Source: Actinomarina sp002308095
GTDB taxonomy: Bacteria; Actinomycetota; Acidimicrobiia; Actinomarinales; Actinomarinaceae
Assembly: GCA_045563135.1 (NCBI GenBank)
Contig: JBJKUL010000001.1
Span: 930,001 to 994,000 of the forward strand
Length of the DNA stretch: 64,000 nt
Direction: 5' to 3'
This document shows positions 15,833-25,307 of this stretch, in pieces. The position numbers and the translations under genes were made by a program. How positions within the stretch are numbered: position 1 is the stretch's first letter; every line of letters begins with the position of its first letter. The notes under the pieces were generated by a model. The model was not told the DNA's origin. It ran no database searches and saw nothing but the letters and a program-made list of their open reading frames with translations.

Positions 15833-16265
15833 TTCTTCCGCGACAACAGTTCAACAATACATAAATGAACTCGAAAGTGAAAAAGCTAAAGTGATCAGAT
15901 ATGTCCGAAAATTAATTCTTGAGAATCTACCAAAAGGAATAAAAGAAACGATGGACTGGGGAATGATTAATTATGAACTACCTCTTTCAACCTATCCAAA
16001 AACATATAATAAGAAACCTTTAAGCGTCATGTCTCTAGCGGCACAGAAGCATCATTTTGCACTTTATTTACATGGAGTTTATTGTGACAAAGAGTTGTAT
16101 GAATCTTTTTCTAAAGATGTAGTAGATGAGGTAGGAAAATTAGATATGGGTAAGTCGTGTTTACGTTTTACAAAAGTTGAGTTATTTCCTGAAAAGACTG
16201 TTTCTAAAGTTATAAAAACAATTACACCGGAAGTTTATATTGAGTGTTATGAGCGATATAAATAA
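15825..16265 (+). CDS. DUF1801 / YdhG-like protein
   Basis: A 146-residue soluble protein of the DUF1801 family. Seen: TVQQYINELESEKAKVIRYVRKL at the start, KETMDWGMINYELP, a block around AAQKHHFALYLHG and LDMGKSCLRFTKVE. The family has an unknown function and a small alpha/beta fold. Its start overlaps the preceding tiny gene by 8 bp, making it the last gene of the chain that starts with the ABC permeases. Confidence 0.8.
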   Translation: MVSSSATTVQQYINELESEKAKVIRYVRKLILENLPKGIKETMDWGMINYELPLSTYPKTYNKKPLSVMSLAAQKHHFALYLHGVYCDKELYESFSKDVVDEVGKLDMGKSCLRFTKVELFPEKTVSKVIKTITPEVYIECYERYK

Positions 16266-16274
16266 AAGATAATT

Positions 16275-16553
16275 CTAGGTAGTTGTTTTAGATTCACTTT
16301 CAAGCAATTCACGTTTACGCTCAATGCCCCCTTCAGCACTATAACCACCTAGGGACCCATCTGAACGTAAAACTCTATGACATGGAACTTCTGGTGCATA
16401 AGGATTTTGAGCACAAGCATTAGCTACAGCTCTGGAACTATTTGGTCTGCCAATTGCTATTGCTATCTCTTTGTACGTTTTAGTTTTCCCAGATGGAATT
16501 TTAAGAAGTTCTTTCCATACGGCAATTTGAAAATCTGTTCCGTCTAATTTCAT
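16275..16553 (-). CDS. Short O6-methylguanine-DNA methyltransferase domain protein
   Basis: A 92-residue protein consisting only of the DNA-binding and active-site domain of the Ogt/MGMT family. Seen: FQIAVWKELLKIPSGKTKTY, the arginine-finger region RPNSSRAVANACAQNP and PCHRV with the acceptor Cys at residue 58, then GGYSAEGGIERKRELLE. Retention of Cys distinguishes it from alkyltransferase-like (ATL) proteins, although its length is ATL-like and the N-terminal domain of Ogt is absent. Probably repairs or flags alkylated guanine. Confidence 0.88.
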   Translation of the reverse strand: MKLDGTDFQIAVWKELLKIPSGKTKTYKEIAIAIGRPNSSRAVANACAQNPYAPEVPCHRVLRSDGSLGGYSAEGGIERKRELLESESKTTT

Positions 16554-16632
16554 ATCTACATTTTAACACCTAGTTTTGATGAGTTACTAAAAATATTAGA
16601 TGATATTTATGCCTCTAAGGTGAAGGGTTAGA

Positions 16633-17442
16633 CTAATTAAATCTTTCTTTTAAATCAGGATCTATATTTGCAAGAACTAAAGACTTAAAGTCTTCATGGA
16701 TAGATTTATTTGAAGCAATCAATAAATTTGAAGTTGTTGTCGGAAATAATTCATGTTCATCAACAACAACGCCGCCTGCCTCTTTTAGGATAAGACTCGC
16801 CCCTAAAATGTCCCAGGGCTTCATGAAATATTCAAAATATCCATCAAATTTATTATCTGCAACCCAACAAACATCTAGTGCTGCTGAACCAAACCTTCTT
16901 ACTCCACCCGTGGTTTTAAGAATTGAGAGGAAAGTCTGAATGTATTGCTCTCCAAACTCCAACCTGTCATATGGAAAACCTGTGGCAATAATAGCTTTCT
17001 CAAATGATGTATCTTTTGTGACTTCTAATTTTTTAGAATTTTTATATGCACCCTTATCTGTATAACCTTCATATAAGTTTTCTTGAAAAATATCATACAC
17101 ATAAGTTTGTACGGGTACTTTATTGACTAGTAGAGTCAAGGTGATTGCGACTTGTGGTATATTGTTGGCATAGTTCACAGTCCCATCCAAGGGATCGATT
17201 AACCATGATCTTCCATTAGAAGAAATAACTTCATCAGATTCTTCTGAAATAATTCCATCCTCTGGAAAGTATTTTGAGATAGCCTCTATCAGAATTTCCT
17301 CAGATTTAAGATCTGCATTTGTAACTAAATCTACCACTGCGTCTTTTGAATCAACTGTAAAATCATCTCTCATATCTTTTATAGTTTTAGCAGCATCTAA
17401 GACAGCATTATTTAATTCATATATATCGAAAGAAGTATTCAT
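16633..17442 (-). CDS. Inositol monophosphatase-family protein
   Basis: A 269-residue Mg-dependent sugar-phosphate phosphatase. Seen: the metal ligands EES (residues 67-69), DPLDGT (83-88) and the C-terminal PWDILGASLILKEAGG (residues about 209-224). Known substrates of this family include inositol phosphate, histidinol phosphate, PAP and fructose bisphosphate; sequence alone does not choose. It starts 2 bp after the fused dehydrogenase gene, so the two are co-transcribed and may act in a sugar or cyclitol pathway. Confidence 0.88.
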   Translation of the reverse strand: MNTSFDIYELNNAVLDAAKTIKDMRDDFTVDSKDAVVDLVTNADLKSEEILIEAISKYFPEDGIISEESDEVISSNGRSWLIDPLDGTVNYANNIPQVAITLTLLVNKVPVQTYVYDIFQENLYEGYTDKGAYKNSKKLEVTKDTSFEKAIIATGFPYDRLEFGEQYIQTFLSILKTTGGVRRFGSAALDVCWVADNKFDGYFEYFMKPWDILGASLILKEAGGVVVDEHELFPTTTSNLLIASNKSIHEDFKSLVLANIDPDLKERFN

Positions 17443-17444
17443 GC

Positions 17445-19562
17445 CTATGAAAAAATACTGTGTTGAGAACCTGAATTCATAAAATCTTGGGAGTAAATTG
17501 CTGCCTTAGCAACAGATCTAAGTTCGAGCCAAGTATATGGATTATTTGACTCACCTTTTACATAGGAGAGAAAAGTCTGAATAGCTTCTTTATGACCTTT
17601 ACCTTTTGAAAATACTTTACTTTTATCATCAGATCCTTCTAGGTATCTCAGCATCTGGAAATCTTCCATTATATAGGAGTTGCCACCACCATGAACTTCT
17701 ATTCGTTCTTTAGCTAATGCTTGGTTTGTCTCACTAAAATATTGAATTGCTGCATGAGAACCGTTAGCAAAATTAATATTAATAAATACTTGGTTATCTA
17801 AAGCCGTATCATTTTCTTTATCAATAGGTGATGATGCGGAGATGCTTTGTGGTAGTGAATCAAACAAATATGAAGCTAAATCTATTGCATGCACAGCCTC
17901 GCCGACTACTCTCCCTCCACCAATTTCTTTCATATTCGTCCAGTGGTCTTTATCTAAAGAGGGGACACTAAAACGAAAATTAATACTGTTTGCTGGAGAA
18001 GTGTTTAATTTTGATTTAATAAATTGGGTAGCTTCAGCAAACCTCCTATTAAAACCAAGGAAAATCTTAGGGTTCTCCGCATTGTACATTGCTTCCTCAA
18101 TTGCGGTCAGAGATTCAACTTCCAAAGCTAGAGGTTTTTCAACATACACTGCTTTTCCGGCGTCAACAGCTTTAATTACCAACTCTGCATGATTGTGGTG
18201 TTGTGTAAGGATAAAGACTGCATCTATCTCTTCGGATTCAAAAATTTCACTTTCTGTAGAGTATTTGTTCTTTATTTTGAAATTTCTTGAGAGTACTTCA
18301 GCACTTAAACCCCCTGAGGATGCAACTCCTACCACTTCACACTCTTTTTTTAGCTCTCTCAAAATTGGAAGAATAGTTGATGATGCAAAGTTTCCAGCAC
18401 CAATTATTCCTAGTTTTATTTTTTTACTATCTATTGAACTTTCAGTGTCCTGCTTTTCAAAATCAATCTTTGGTTCATTAGTTAAGTCATACCTTAGAAC
18501 AATAGAGAGAGGCTTCTCATCAGAGTCAAATCGTTCGTAAATTGAAGGAGAGTCTACAAAATCTATCTCCTCAGAAATCATATCGCTTAGAGAGAGCTGA
18601 TTTGTTTGTAAGAGTTGTAAAAAAGCAGAGAAATTTCTATTTTCTGTCCATCGAACATGTTCTATTGGATAGTCATTACCAAGAACCTCATACTGTTTAT
18701 CATACCTGCCTGGACCATACGACTTTGAAACCACTAACTCTAACTCTTTATAGTAAAATTCATTTCTTGAAATATTTAGAGGAATATCACCTACAACAAC
18801 TATTTTCGCTTTATTCCTGGCTATTCGTGTTGCAACTTCTATAGGCTCATTACTTGATGATGCGGCTGTAATAATAACGGCATCTACATTTTCTGAATTT
18901 ATACTTTTATCACTAATAGCTTGCTCAATTGAAGTATAAAAATTATCTCTATCTTGAGTTCTTTTCTCATCTGGATCAATACCAATTACTTCTGATCCCT
19001 GAGCTTCTGCTAATCTACAAACAAGTTGACCCACTATCCCCAATCCGATTACAACTATCTTTGAACCAAGGGTAGTTTCTGAAAGTCGTAAACCATGTAG
19101 AGCAATACTTCCAAGAACCGTAAAGGCTGCTTCTTTTTCAGAAGTTTCATCAGGCATTCTTGAACACAAATTTTGATTAACGGTTACATACTCAGCGTGA
19201 GCACCATTAGAAACAACTTTATCTCCAACATGGAAATCTTTTACATCTTTACCAGTTTGGATAACTTCTCCACATGAGCTGTATCCAAGTTGTAGAGGTA
19301 AAACATTTTTTGGAAATACAGCATCAATTACAGCTCCTAGACCCTCTTTTTTAAGAAGATCTAGTCCCTTGCTAATATTTGAAGAATCTTGTAATTTATC
19401 TGTGACAGATTTATTTGCTGACTCAATTGAAGCAAGCTCTGTACCTGAAGATACAACTGAGTAGTGATTCCTAATTAATACTTCATTTGGACCAGGTTGA
19501 GGAATGGGGGTATCCCAAATGACTGGTACTGGGTTATTTCTCTCAACGACTAACTGTTTCAT
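17445..19562 (-). CDS. Fused zinc-type alcohol dehydrogenase / Gfo-Idh-MocA oxidoreductase
   Basis: A 705-residue two-domain enzyme. Residues about 1-345 resemble zinc-binding MDR alcohol dehydrogenases (LGYSSCGEVIQTGKDVKDFHVGDKV, then the Rossmann motif VIGLGIVGQL). Residues about 370-700 are a Gfo/Idh/MocA domain (KLGIIGAGNFASSTILP, YVEKPLALEVE, LGFNRRFAEA, GGRVVGEAVHAIDLASYL). Such fusions occur in polysaccharide and glycoconjugate gene clusters. The neighbour is an inositol-phosphatase-like gene, suggesting sugar or cyclitol oxidation; the substrate is unknown. Confidence 0.85.
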   Translation of the reverse strand: MKQLVVERNNPVPVIWDTPIPQPGPNEVLIRNHYSVVSSGTELASIESANKSVTDKLQDSSNISKGLDLLKKEGLGAVIDAVFPKNVLPLQLGYSSCGEVIQTGKDVKDFHVGDKVVSNGAHAEYVTVNQNLCSRMPDETSEKEAAFTVLGSIALHGLRLSETTLGSKIVVIGLGIVGQLVCRLAEAQGSEVIGIDPDEKRTQDRDNFYTSIEQAISDKSINSENVDAVIITAASSSNEPIEVATRIARNKAKIVVVGDIPLNISRNEFYYKELELVVSKSYGPGRYDKQYEVLGNDYPIEHVRWTENRNFSAFLQLLQTNQLSLSDMISEEIDFVDSPSIYERFDSDEKPLSIVLRYDLTNEPKIDFEKQDTESSIDSKKIKLGIIGAGNFASSTILPILRELKKECEVVGVASSGGLSAEVLSRNFKIKNKYSTESEIFESEEIDAVFILTQHHNHAELVIKAVDAGKAVYVEKPLALEVESLTAIEEAMYNAENPKIFLGFNRRFAEATQFIKSKLNTSPANSINFRFSVPSLDKDHWTNMKEIGGGRVVGEAVHAIDLASYLFDSLPQSISASSPIDKENDTALDNQVFININFANGSHAAIQYFSETNQALAKERIEVHGGGNSYIMEDFQMLRYLEGSDDKSKVFSKGKGHKEAIQTFLSYVKGESNNPYTWLELRSVAKAAIYSQDFMNSGSQHSIFS

Positions 19563-19588
19563 TTAATAATCACCTTTAATAATGATAC

Positions 19589-20245
19589 CTACTTCACTTC
19601 TGATATTAAGGGAGAGGTTAAATTAATCATCTCTCCTGAGATTGTTTCAACTATTAAAGAACCATCTTCTGCAATATCTCTCGCCCAGCCTCTTCCGTCT
19701 GGGTATTCGATCAGTTTTCCGAGTGTTGTTAATTTTGATCTGTATTCATTTAAATCAAATTTTTCATTTTGAATAGTACTTAAAGTTTGCTCTGCCCATC
19801 TTGTAGCATCCTGGTTTATTTTCTCATTTTCAATTTTTTCGTTATACAAAGATGCAGCATTTGGAAGCCCTGGATTGTCCCAGAAATAATTTATACCCAT
19901 ACCTATACAAATTTTATTATCCCTCTCCTCAACTAAAATTCCCCCCACTTTTGATTCTTTTAATAAAATGTCATTTGGCCACTTGAGCTTTAGTTCAACA
20001 TCGATAATTGTGTCTAAAAATGTATAACCTGCAATTAAAGGAATTAAGGTTTTCGTAAAACCATCGGGAACCTTTGTAAATACTAGAGAACTGGCCAGAG
20101 CTTGGTCAGCATTTTGCCAATCATTGTTATCTGTGCCTCGTCCTTTTTCTTGGAAATAGCTAATTACAAGTAGGGGTTCTGACTCAAAATTGTCTAGTGC
20201 ATAATCTTGTGTATTGTAAATAGAATCAAAAAAAACTACTTTCAT
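19589..20245 (-). CDS. birA: Biotin--[acetyl-CoA-carboxylase] ligase
   Basis: A 218-residue biotin protein ligase that attaches biotin to the carrier domain of the carboxylase encoded nearby. Seen: the adenylate-loop region (KGRGTDNNDWQN, a diverged form of GRGRxGRxW) near residue 35, KWPNDILLKESKVGGILVEE near residue 83 and IGMGINYFW. It lacks the N-terminal DNA-binding domain of Escherichia coli BirA, so it is a mono-functional ligase. It diverges from the carboxylase/fatty acid operon. Confidence 0.88.
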   Translation of the reverse strand: MKVVFFDSIYNTQDYALDNFESEPLLVISYFQEKGRGTDNNDWQNADQALASSLVFTKVPDGFTKTLIPLIAGYTFLDTIIDVELKLKWPNDILLKESKVGGILVEERDNKICIGMGINYFWDNPGLPNAASLYNEKIENEKINQDATRWAEQTLSTIQNEKFDLNEYRSKLTTLGKLIEYPDGRGWARDIAEDGSLIVETISGEMINLTSPLISEVK

Positions 20246-20310
20246 GGTGTTACTTCTTTACATATATATAGGTCAAATACTTACACTAACAATAAACAAG
20301 AAAGACGAGC

Positions 20311-21798
20311 ATGTCAGACGAAAATTTAGCTCAAATAAGGGATGAAAAGGCAAAAAAAGTCCAACATCCAAAAGGTAAGTTAACAGCTTATGAAAGAATT
20401 AACCTTGTTTTAGATGAGGGATCTTTTAATGAGATTGATGAAAATGTCTCTTCTGAAGCAAATCCTGATGGTGAAGCAGTCATAACTGGTTCTGGAACAA
20501 TCCATGGAAGACCTGTCTATATATACTCAGAAGATTTCTCCATTATGGGGGGAAGTCTTGGAGAAGTTGTTGCAAAAAAAATTCTAAGAGTAATGGACCT
20601 CGCTTTAGAAGCAAGGGCTCCAATTATTGGAATTAAAGATTCTGGCGGTGCTCGTATACAAGAAGGTATCTCATCTTTATATGGATATGCCCAAATATTT
20701 AAGAAAAATGTACAGGCATCAGGAAAGATTCCACAGATCTCTGTGATTGTTGGCCCCTCAGCAGGTGGAGCTGTCTATAGTCCGGCGTTAACGGATTTCA
20801 TATTTCAGGTTAAAGATATAGGACAACTTTATGTCACTGGACCAGCAGTCGTTAAAACAGTAACGGGTGAAGACGTTAGTTTTGAAGAGCTTGGAGGCAT
20901 AGAGGCTCATGGAACACTTTCCGGAGTAAGTCATCAGATTTGTGAAGATGAACAACAGGCATTTGACGAAGTGCGTTACCTCCTAAGCTTCTTACCACAG
21001 TCAGCAGAACAAAAACCACCTGTATTCATTACTGAGGATGACACAGAAAAATCAGTTGATATATTAGATTCTTTTATTCCTGAAAATAGGAATCAGCCTT
21101 ATGACATGAATGATGTCATAAATAATATTGTGGATGATGGTGAACAATATCCTATTCATGCAAACTATGCATTAAATATTATCACTACATTGGCAAGAAT
21201 TAATGGAAACACTATAGGAATTATTGGCAACCAGCCATTAGAAGTTGCTGGCGTATTAGATATTGATGCATCCGAAAAAGCTGCACGCTTTGTACGTTTT
21301 TGTGATGCTTTTAATATACCCCTTCTTACACTTGTTGATGTACCCGGATTTCTACCTGGTGTTGAGCAAGAGCATGGTGGAATCATAAAAAGTGGTGCTA
21401 AGTTGCTTTATGCATACTCAGAAGCAACAGTTGCAAGAGTATGTGTGGTTGTCAGAAAAGCATATGGTGGTGCCTATATTGTTATGGATTCAATGGGTCT
21501 TGGAGCAGATAAACTGTTTGCTTGGCCAAGTGCTGAAATTGCAGTTATGGGTGCCGAAGGAGCTGTGGATATTATTAATAAAAAAGAAATTAAAGAGGCA
21601 GCAGATAAAGATGCAGTAAAAGCCCGACTTGTCGACGAATACAATGAAAAATTTAGTAACCCTGATATTGCAGCAAAACTTGGATTGGTCGATAAAATTA
21701 TTAAACCAAGCGAAACAAGAAAAGTTGTTACGGAGGCTTTTAAAGAGCTGGTAAATAAAACTAACTTAGGAGATAAGCATGGAAACATTCCCCTCTAA
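20311..21798 (+). CDS. Acyl-CoA carboxylase beta chain (carboxyltransferase)
   Basis: A 495-residue carboxyltransferase of the propionyl/acetyl-CoA carboxylase beta type. Seen: RIQEGISSLYGYAQIF and the acyl-CoA oxyanion region GPSAGGAVYSPALTDF in the N-terminal half, and the biotin side with VPGFLPGVEQEHGGIIKSGA and KAYGGAYIVM in the C-terminal half. Together with the downstream alpha chain it would make malonyl-CoA and perhaps methylmalonyl-CoA. First gene of the long lipid operon; the next gene overlaps it by 20 bp. Confidence 0.93.
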   Translation: MSDENLAQIRDEKAKKVQHPKGKLTAYERINLVLDEGSFNEIDENVSSEANPDGEAVITGSGTIHGRPVYIYSEDFSIMGGSLGEVVAKKILRVMDLALEARAPIIGIKDSGGARIQEGISSLYGYAQIFKKNVQASGKIPQISVIVGPSAGGAVYSPALTDFIFQVKDIGQLYVTGPAVVKTVTGEDVSFEELGGIEAHGTLSGVSHQICEDEQQAFDEVRYLLSFLPQSAEQKPPVFITEDDTEKSVDILDSFIPENRNQPYDMNDVINNIVDDGEQYPIHANYALNIITTLARINGNTIGIIGNQPLEVAGVLDIDASEKAARFVRFCDAFNIPLLTLVDVPGFLPGVEQEHGGIIKSGAKLLYAYSEATVARVCVVVRKAYGGAYIVMDSMGLGADKLFAWPSAEIAVMGAEGAVDIINKKEIKEAADKDAVKARLVDEYNEKFSNPDIAAKLGLVDKIIKPSETRKVVTEAFKELVNKTNLGDKHGNIPL

Positions 21799-22318
21799 AA
21801 ATATTCCTATTACATGGGTAGAAAAAGGCACGCTTGCAAGAAATTTATTTCTTTCATTTGGCTTTGCAATAATCACCGCATTAAGTGCTCAAATTAGAAT
21901 AGAACTTCCAATCACACCAGTACCTATTACAGCACAAACATTTGTAGTTATCTTAGCTGGTCTATTGCTTGGAAGTACATTTGGTTCACTCAGTATGTTG
22001 ATGTACTTGTTTACCGGTTTAGCTGGACTTCCTTTTTTCTCAGGAAGTGTTGCAGGTCTTGCTATTTTAAAGAGTCCAACAATTGGTTATATCATCGGCT
22101 TCTTTTTAGCTGCACAGATTGTTGGTAGGCTTTCTCATACACCTTTACTTGCAATCGTGATGGGAACTGGCATGATTTATTTGAGTGGAGTATTTGGACT
22201 CACGCTCATATTAAATATTTCAGTAATTGAAGCATTCACTATTGGGGTTGTTCCCTTTCTAATAGGTGACTTAATAAAAGGATTTGGCGCAGTATTAATT
22301 GCATACAAAATCAAGTAA
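21779..22318 (+). CDS. bioY: Biotin transporter BioY
   Basis: A 179-residue substrate-specific subunit of an ECF-type biotin transporter with about six helices. Seen: the BioY signature near ALSAQIRIELPITPVPITAQT (an N-terminal amphipathic block binding biotin), LLLGSTFGSLSMLMYLFTGLAG and the C-terminal IGVVPFLIGDLIKG. No ECF ATPase or T subunit is adjacent, as is common for solitary BioY. Its position between carboxylase beta and alpha genes and near birA links it to supplying biotin to the carboxylase. Confidence 0.92.
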   Translation: METFPSKNIPITWVEKGTLARNLFLSFGFAIITALSAQIRIELPITPVPITAQTFVVILAGLLLGSTFGSLSMLMYLFTGLAGLPFFSGSVAGLAILKSPTIGYIIGFFLAAQIVGRLSHTPLLAIVMGTGMIYLSGVFGLTLILNISVIEAFTIGVVPFLIGDLIKGFGAVLIAYKIK

Positions 22319-22321
22319 CTT

Positions 22322-24010
22322 ATGACTGAAAAAAGACTTCTTATAGCAAATCGTGGTGAAATAGCACTTCGAATAATCCGTTCAGCAAAAGAAATGGGTC
22401 TTTATACTATTGCTGTTTATTCAGATGTTGATACTGACTCACTACATGTAAAAAGAGCAGATGAGTCTTACTATCTTGGTGGATCTCTTCCAGCAGAGAG
22501 CTACAGAAATATTAAAAATTTGATGAAAGCTATTGAAGAAACAAAAGCTGACTTGGTTCATCCCGGATATGGATTTCTTGCTGAAAATGCCGACTTTGCA
22601 AAAGCCGTGCAGAAAAAAGGAGTCACCTGGATAGGGCCAAATCCAGAAACAATAAAATCTATGGGTGACAAAATTGAATCCAGGAAACTTATATCAAAAG
22701 CAGGGTTACAACCTGTCCCCGGTCAGTTAAAACCATCAAGAACAAAGAGAGAAGCACTAAAAGACGCTAATCGATTTGGGTATCCGGTGGCACTAAAAGC
22801 AGCTCATGGTGGTGGTGGAAAAGGTTTAAGAATCGTAAAAAATGATAATGAACTAGATGAAAATTTTGAAATTGTTAAACGAGAAAGTGAAGCATATTTT
22901 GGTTCAGACCAAGTCTATGTTGAAAAGTTCATAAAACCTGCAAGACATGTTGAGACACAAATTCTTAGTGATAAATTTGGCAACCATGTTTATCTCGGAG
23001 AACGTGATTGCTCTCTACAGAGAAGAAATCAAAAACTCATTGAAGAGAGTCCACCAATATGGCTTTCCGAATATGGACAAGAAAAACTTAAAGATGCAAC
23101 CATGCGAATTGCAAATATCTCTAATTATGTAAATGCTGGAACGGTTGAGTTCTTAGCTGATGCAGATGAGAATTTTTATTTTCTAGAAATGAATACTCGC
23201 CTACAGGTTGAACATACCGTCACTGAGATGCGTTATGGAATTGATATTGTTAAAGAGCAAATAAAGATAGCAATGGGGAATTCACTAGAAGATTTTATAG
23301 TTGAGCCTAGAGGGCACAGTATTGAATTTAGAATCAATGCCGAAGACCCAACTAATAGCTTTTTACCTACTCCTGGAACAATCACAGAATATAGAGAGCC
23401 AATGGGAAATGGGGTTCGTGTTGATGGATGGGTAAAAACTGGAACAGCCATCTCCCACTTTTATGACAATTTAATTGCCAAGTTAATTGTTTGGGGTGTG
23501 TCTAGAGAGGAAGCATTATCTAAGGGTCAACGTTGCCTAGAAGAATATATCGTTGGAGGAATCCCAACAACTATCAATGTTTTATCTGATGTCCTTAAAA
23601 CAAAAGAATTTAAAGAAGGACGAGTTCATGTAAAGTTTTTAGAAGAAAATTTCAAAATCAAAGAAGTTGAAGAGGAAATAAGCTCTGATCGACCAAGTAA
23701 AGTGAACATATCACTTGATGAAACTGGTTCTCCGACACTTGCACCACAACCACCAAAAAAAATTGGTATGGATTTAACTGGAAGTATTAAGAATCCAGGC
23801 ATAATAACTGCAAACATGCAAGGGACGATCATGGATACCATGACGAAAAAAGGTAAAAAAGTTAAAAAAGGAGATTCACTCTTTGTATTAGAAGCAATGA
23901 AGATGGAAAATGTTATAACGGCTCCTATAAATGGTGTAGTGAAAGAATTCAATATTAAAAAAGGTCAGCCTGTAAATAAAGGCGATGTCCTTGTCGAGAT
24001 AGAATTGTAA
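22322..24010 (+). CDS. Acyl-CoA carboxylase alpha chain (biotin carboxylase + BCCP)
   Basis: A 562-residue fusion of biotin carboxylase and biotin carrier protein (actinobacterial AccA type). Seen: RLLIANRGEIALRIIRSA at the N-terminus, the ATP-grasp glycine loop KAAHGGGGKGLRIV near residue 160, EMNTRLQVEHTVTE near residue 290, a linker around residue 460 and the biotinylation site EAMKMEN near residue 521. It carboxylates biotin with bicarbonate and ATP and hands CO2 to the beta chain. The next gene overlaps by one base. Confidence 0.95.
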   Translation: MTEKRLLIANRGEIALRIIRSAKEMGLYTIAVYSDVDTDSLHVKRADESYYLGGSLPAESYRNIKNLMKAIEETKADLVHPGYGFLAENADFAKAVQKKGVTWIGPNPETIKSMGDKIESRKLISKAGLQPVPGQLKPSRTKREALKDANRFGYPVALKAAHGGGGKGLRIVKNDNELDENFEIVKRESEAYFGSDQVYVEKFIKPARHVETQILSDKFGNHVYLGERDCSLQRRNQKLIEESPPIWLSEYGQEKLKDATMRIANISNYVNAGTVEFLADADENFYFLEMNTRLQVEHTVTEMRYGIDIVKEQIKIAMGNSLEDFIVEPRGHSIEFRINAEDPTNSFLPTPGTITEYREPMGNGVRVDGWVKTGTAISHFYDNLIAKLIVWGVSREEALSKGQRCLEEYIVGGIPTTINVLSDVLKTKEFKEGRVHVKFLEENFKIKEVEEEISSDRPSKVNISLDETGSPTLAPQPPKKIGMDLTGSIKNPGIITANMQGTIMDTMTKKGKKVKKGDSLFVLEAMKMENVITAPINGVVKEFNIKKGQPVNKGDVLVEIEL

Positions 24011-24387
24011 TGACAAGCATATTTGGTGTAGGAGTTGACCAAGTTAATCTAAATCGAGTTAGAAAACTTTTAGAAAAAAACCAATCTAAGTTTGAAAAAA
24101 GATGTTTCACAAAAAATGAAATAATCTATGCAAATAGATTTAACGATCCATCCAAAAGATTAGGTGCTAGATTTGCAGGAAAAGAAGCTGTTATGAAATC
24201 TCTTGGCAAAGGATGGCGTCAGTTGAACTGGAAAGAAATAGAGATTACTGGTGGTGGAAAACCGACTGTCATTCTTCATGGGAAAGCAGCAGAATTGGCT
24301 TCTGAACAAAATATAAAAGATGTCCACATCTCTTTATCTCATGAACAAGAAATGGCCATTGCTTTTGCTGTCTCTGAGGTAGTGTAA
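24010..24387 (+). CDS. acpS: Holo-[acyl-carrier-protein] synthase
   Basis: A 125-residue phosphopantetheinyl transferase that activates ACP. Seen: GVGVDQVNLNRVRKLL at the N-terminus (the metal-binding Asp), RFAGKEAVMKSLGKGW near residue 56 and ISLSHEQEMAIAFAV at the end. It overlaps its neighbours by one base on each side (TAATG), so it is tightly coupled to carboxylase and fabD. Its substrate acpP is encoded 3 kb downstream. Confidence 0.95.
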   Translation: MTSIFGVGVDQVNLNRVRKLLEKNQSKFEKRCFTKNEIIYANRFNDPSKRLGARFAGKEAVMKSLGKGWRQLNWKEIEITGGGKPTVILHGKAAELASEQNIKDVHISLSHEQEMAIAFAVSEVV

Positions 24388-25295
24388 TGAGTTGGGTTGG
24401 TATGTTTCCAGGTCAAGGTTCACAAGAACCTGGAATGGGAAAAGAACTTCTTGAAAAATACCCTGAGCTTTTAATTGATGTTTTTGATGATGCATTGGGT
24501 TGGTCTCTTGAAAGTGTTATTAGTGAAGGTGACTCAGAATCAATTAAGAGAACTAATATTGCTCAACCATATATATTTGCAATATCATACTGCTACGGCT
24601 TAGAAGTATTAAAAGAATATGGAGACCCCTCTGCTCTTATCGGACACTCTCTAGGAGAGTACACTGCTCTTACTATCAGTGGATTTTTTGATTATGCAGA
24701 TGCCCTGAAAATTATCTCTGTTCGTGGAGAGGCTATGCAGTCATCTGTTGAAAACTCTGATACAGGTATGGCAGCAGTGCTAACTACCGACTTGGATTCT
24801 ACACTCAAAGAAATTGAGTCTTTAAATTCCCAAGATATTGAAGTTTGGATATCAAACTATAACGATGCCTCCCAAATTGTTATTAGCTCAAGCAATGAAA
24901 ACCTTGAATATCTAAAATCAAACTCAAAAGCACTAGGTGCTAGAAGAGTTATACCTCTTGAGGTTGCTGGTGCCTTTCATAGTAAAATTGTATCTCCTGC
25001 TAAGCCAGAGCTGGCAACTGCTCTTGAGGGAATCGAAATTAAAGAGGGATCAATACCTGTATATATGAATGTTGATGCAAACTTAGCAAATATAGAATCG
25101 CTTAAAGAGAGATTAGTTAATCAGATTGATAATTCTGTCTTATTTTATGACCAAATACTTAAGATCGAGTCTGAAATTAATCCAAAGGAATGGGTACATA
25201 TTGGTCCCGGTAATGTAACTGCTGGAATGGTTAAGAAGTCTATATCTAGTAAAGAAATTAGGGTAATTAATTCACTAGAGTCTATTACTCAATAG
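24387..25295 (+). CDS. fabD: Malonyl-CoA:ACP transacylase
   Basis: A 302-residue malonyl transferase. Seen: MFPGQGSQEPGMGKEL at the start, the nucleophile motif GHSLGEYTAL near residue 90, and AGAFHSKIVSPAKPEL near residue 197 with the catalytic His. It loads malonate onto ACP for chain extension. It lies between acpS and fabH with almost no spacing. Length is typical. Confidence 0.95.
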   Translation: MSWVGMFPGQGSQEPGMGKELLEKYPELLIDVFDDALGWSLESVISEGDSESIKRTNIAQPYIFAISYCYGLEVLKEYGDPSALIGHSLGEYTALTISGFFDYADALKIISVRGEAMQSSVENSDTGMAAVLTTDLDSTLKEIESLNSQDIEVWISNYNDASQIVISSSNENLEYLKSNSKALGARRVIPLEVAGAFHSKIVSPAKPELATALEGIEIKEGSIPVYMNVDANLANIESLKERLVNQIDNSVLFYDQILKIESEINPKEWVHIGPGNVTAGMVKKSISSKEIRVINSLESITQ

Positions 25296-25307
25296 TTGGG
25301 AGTAATT

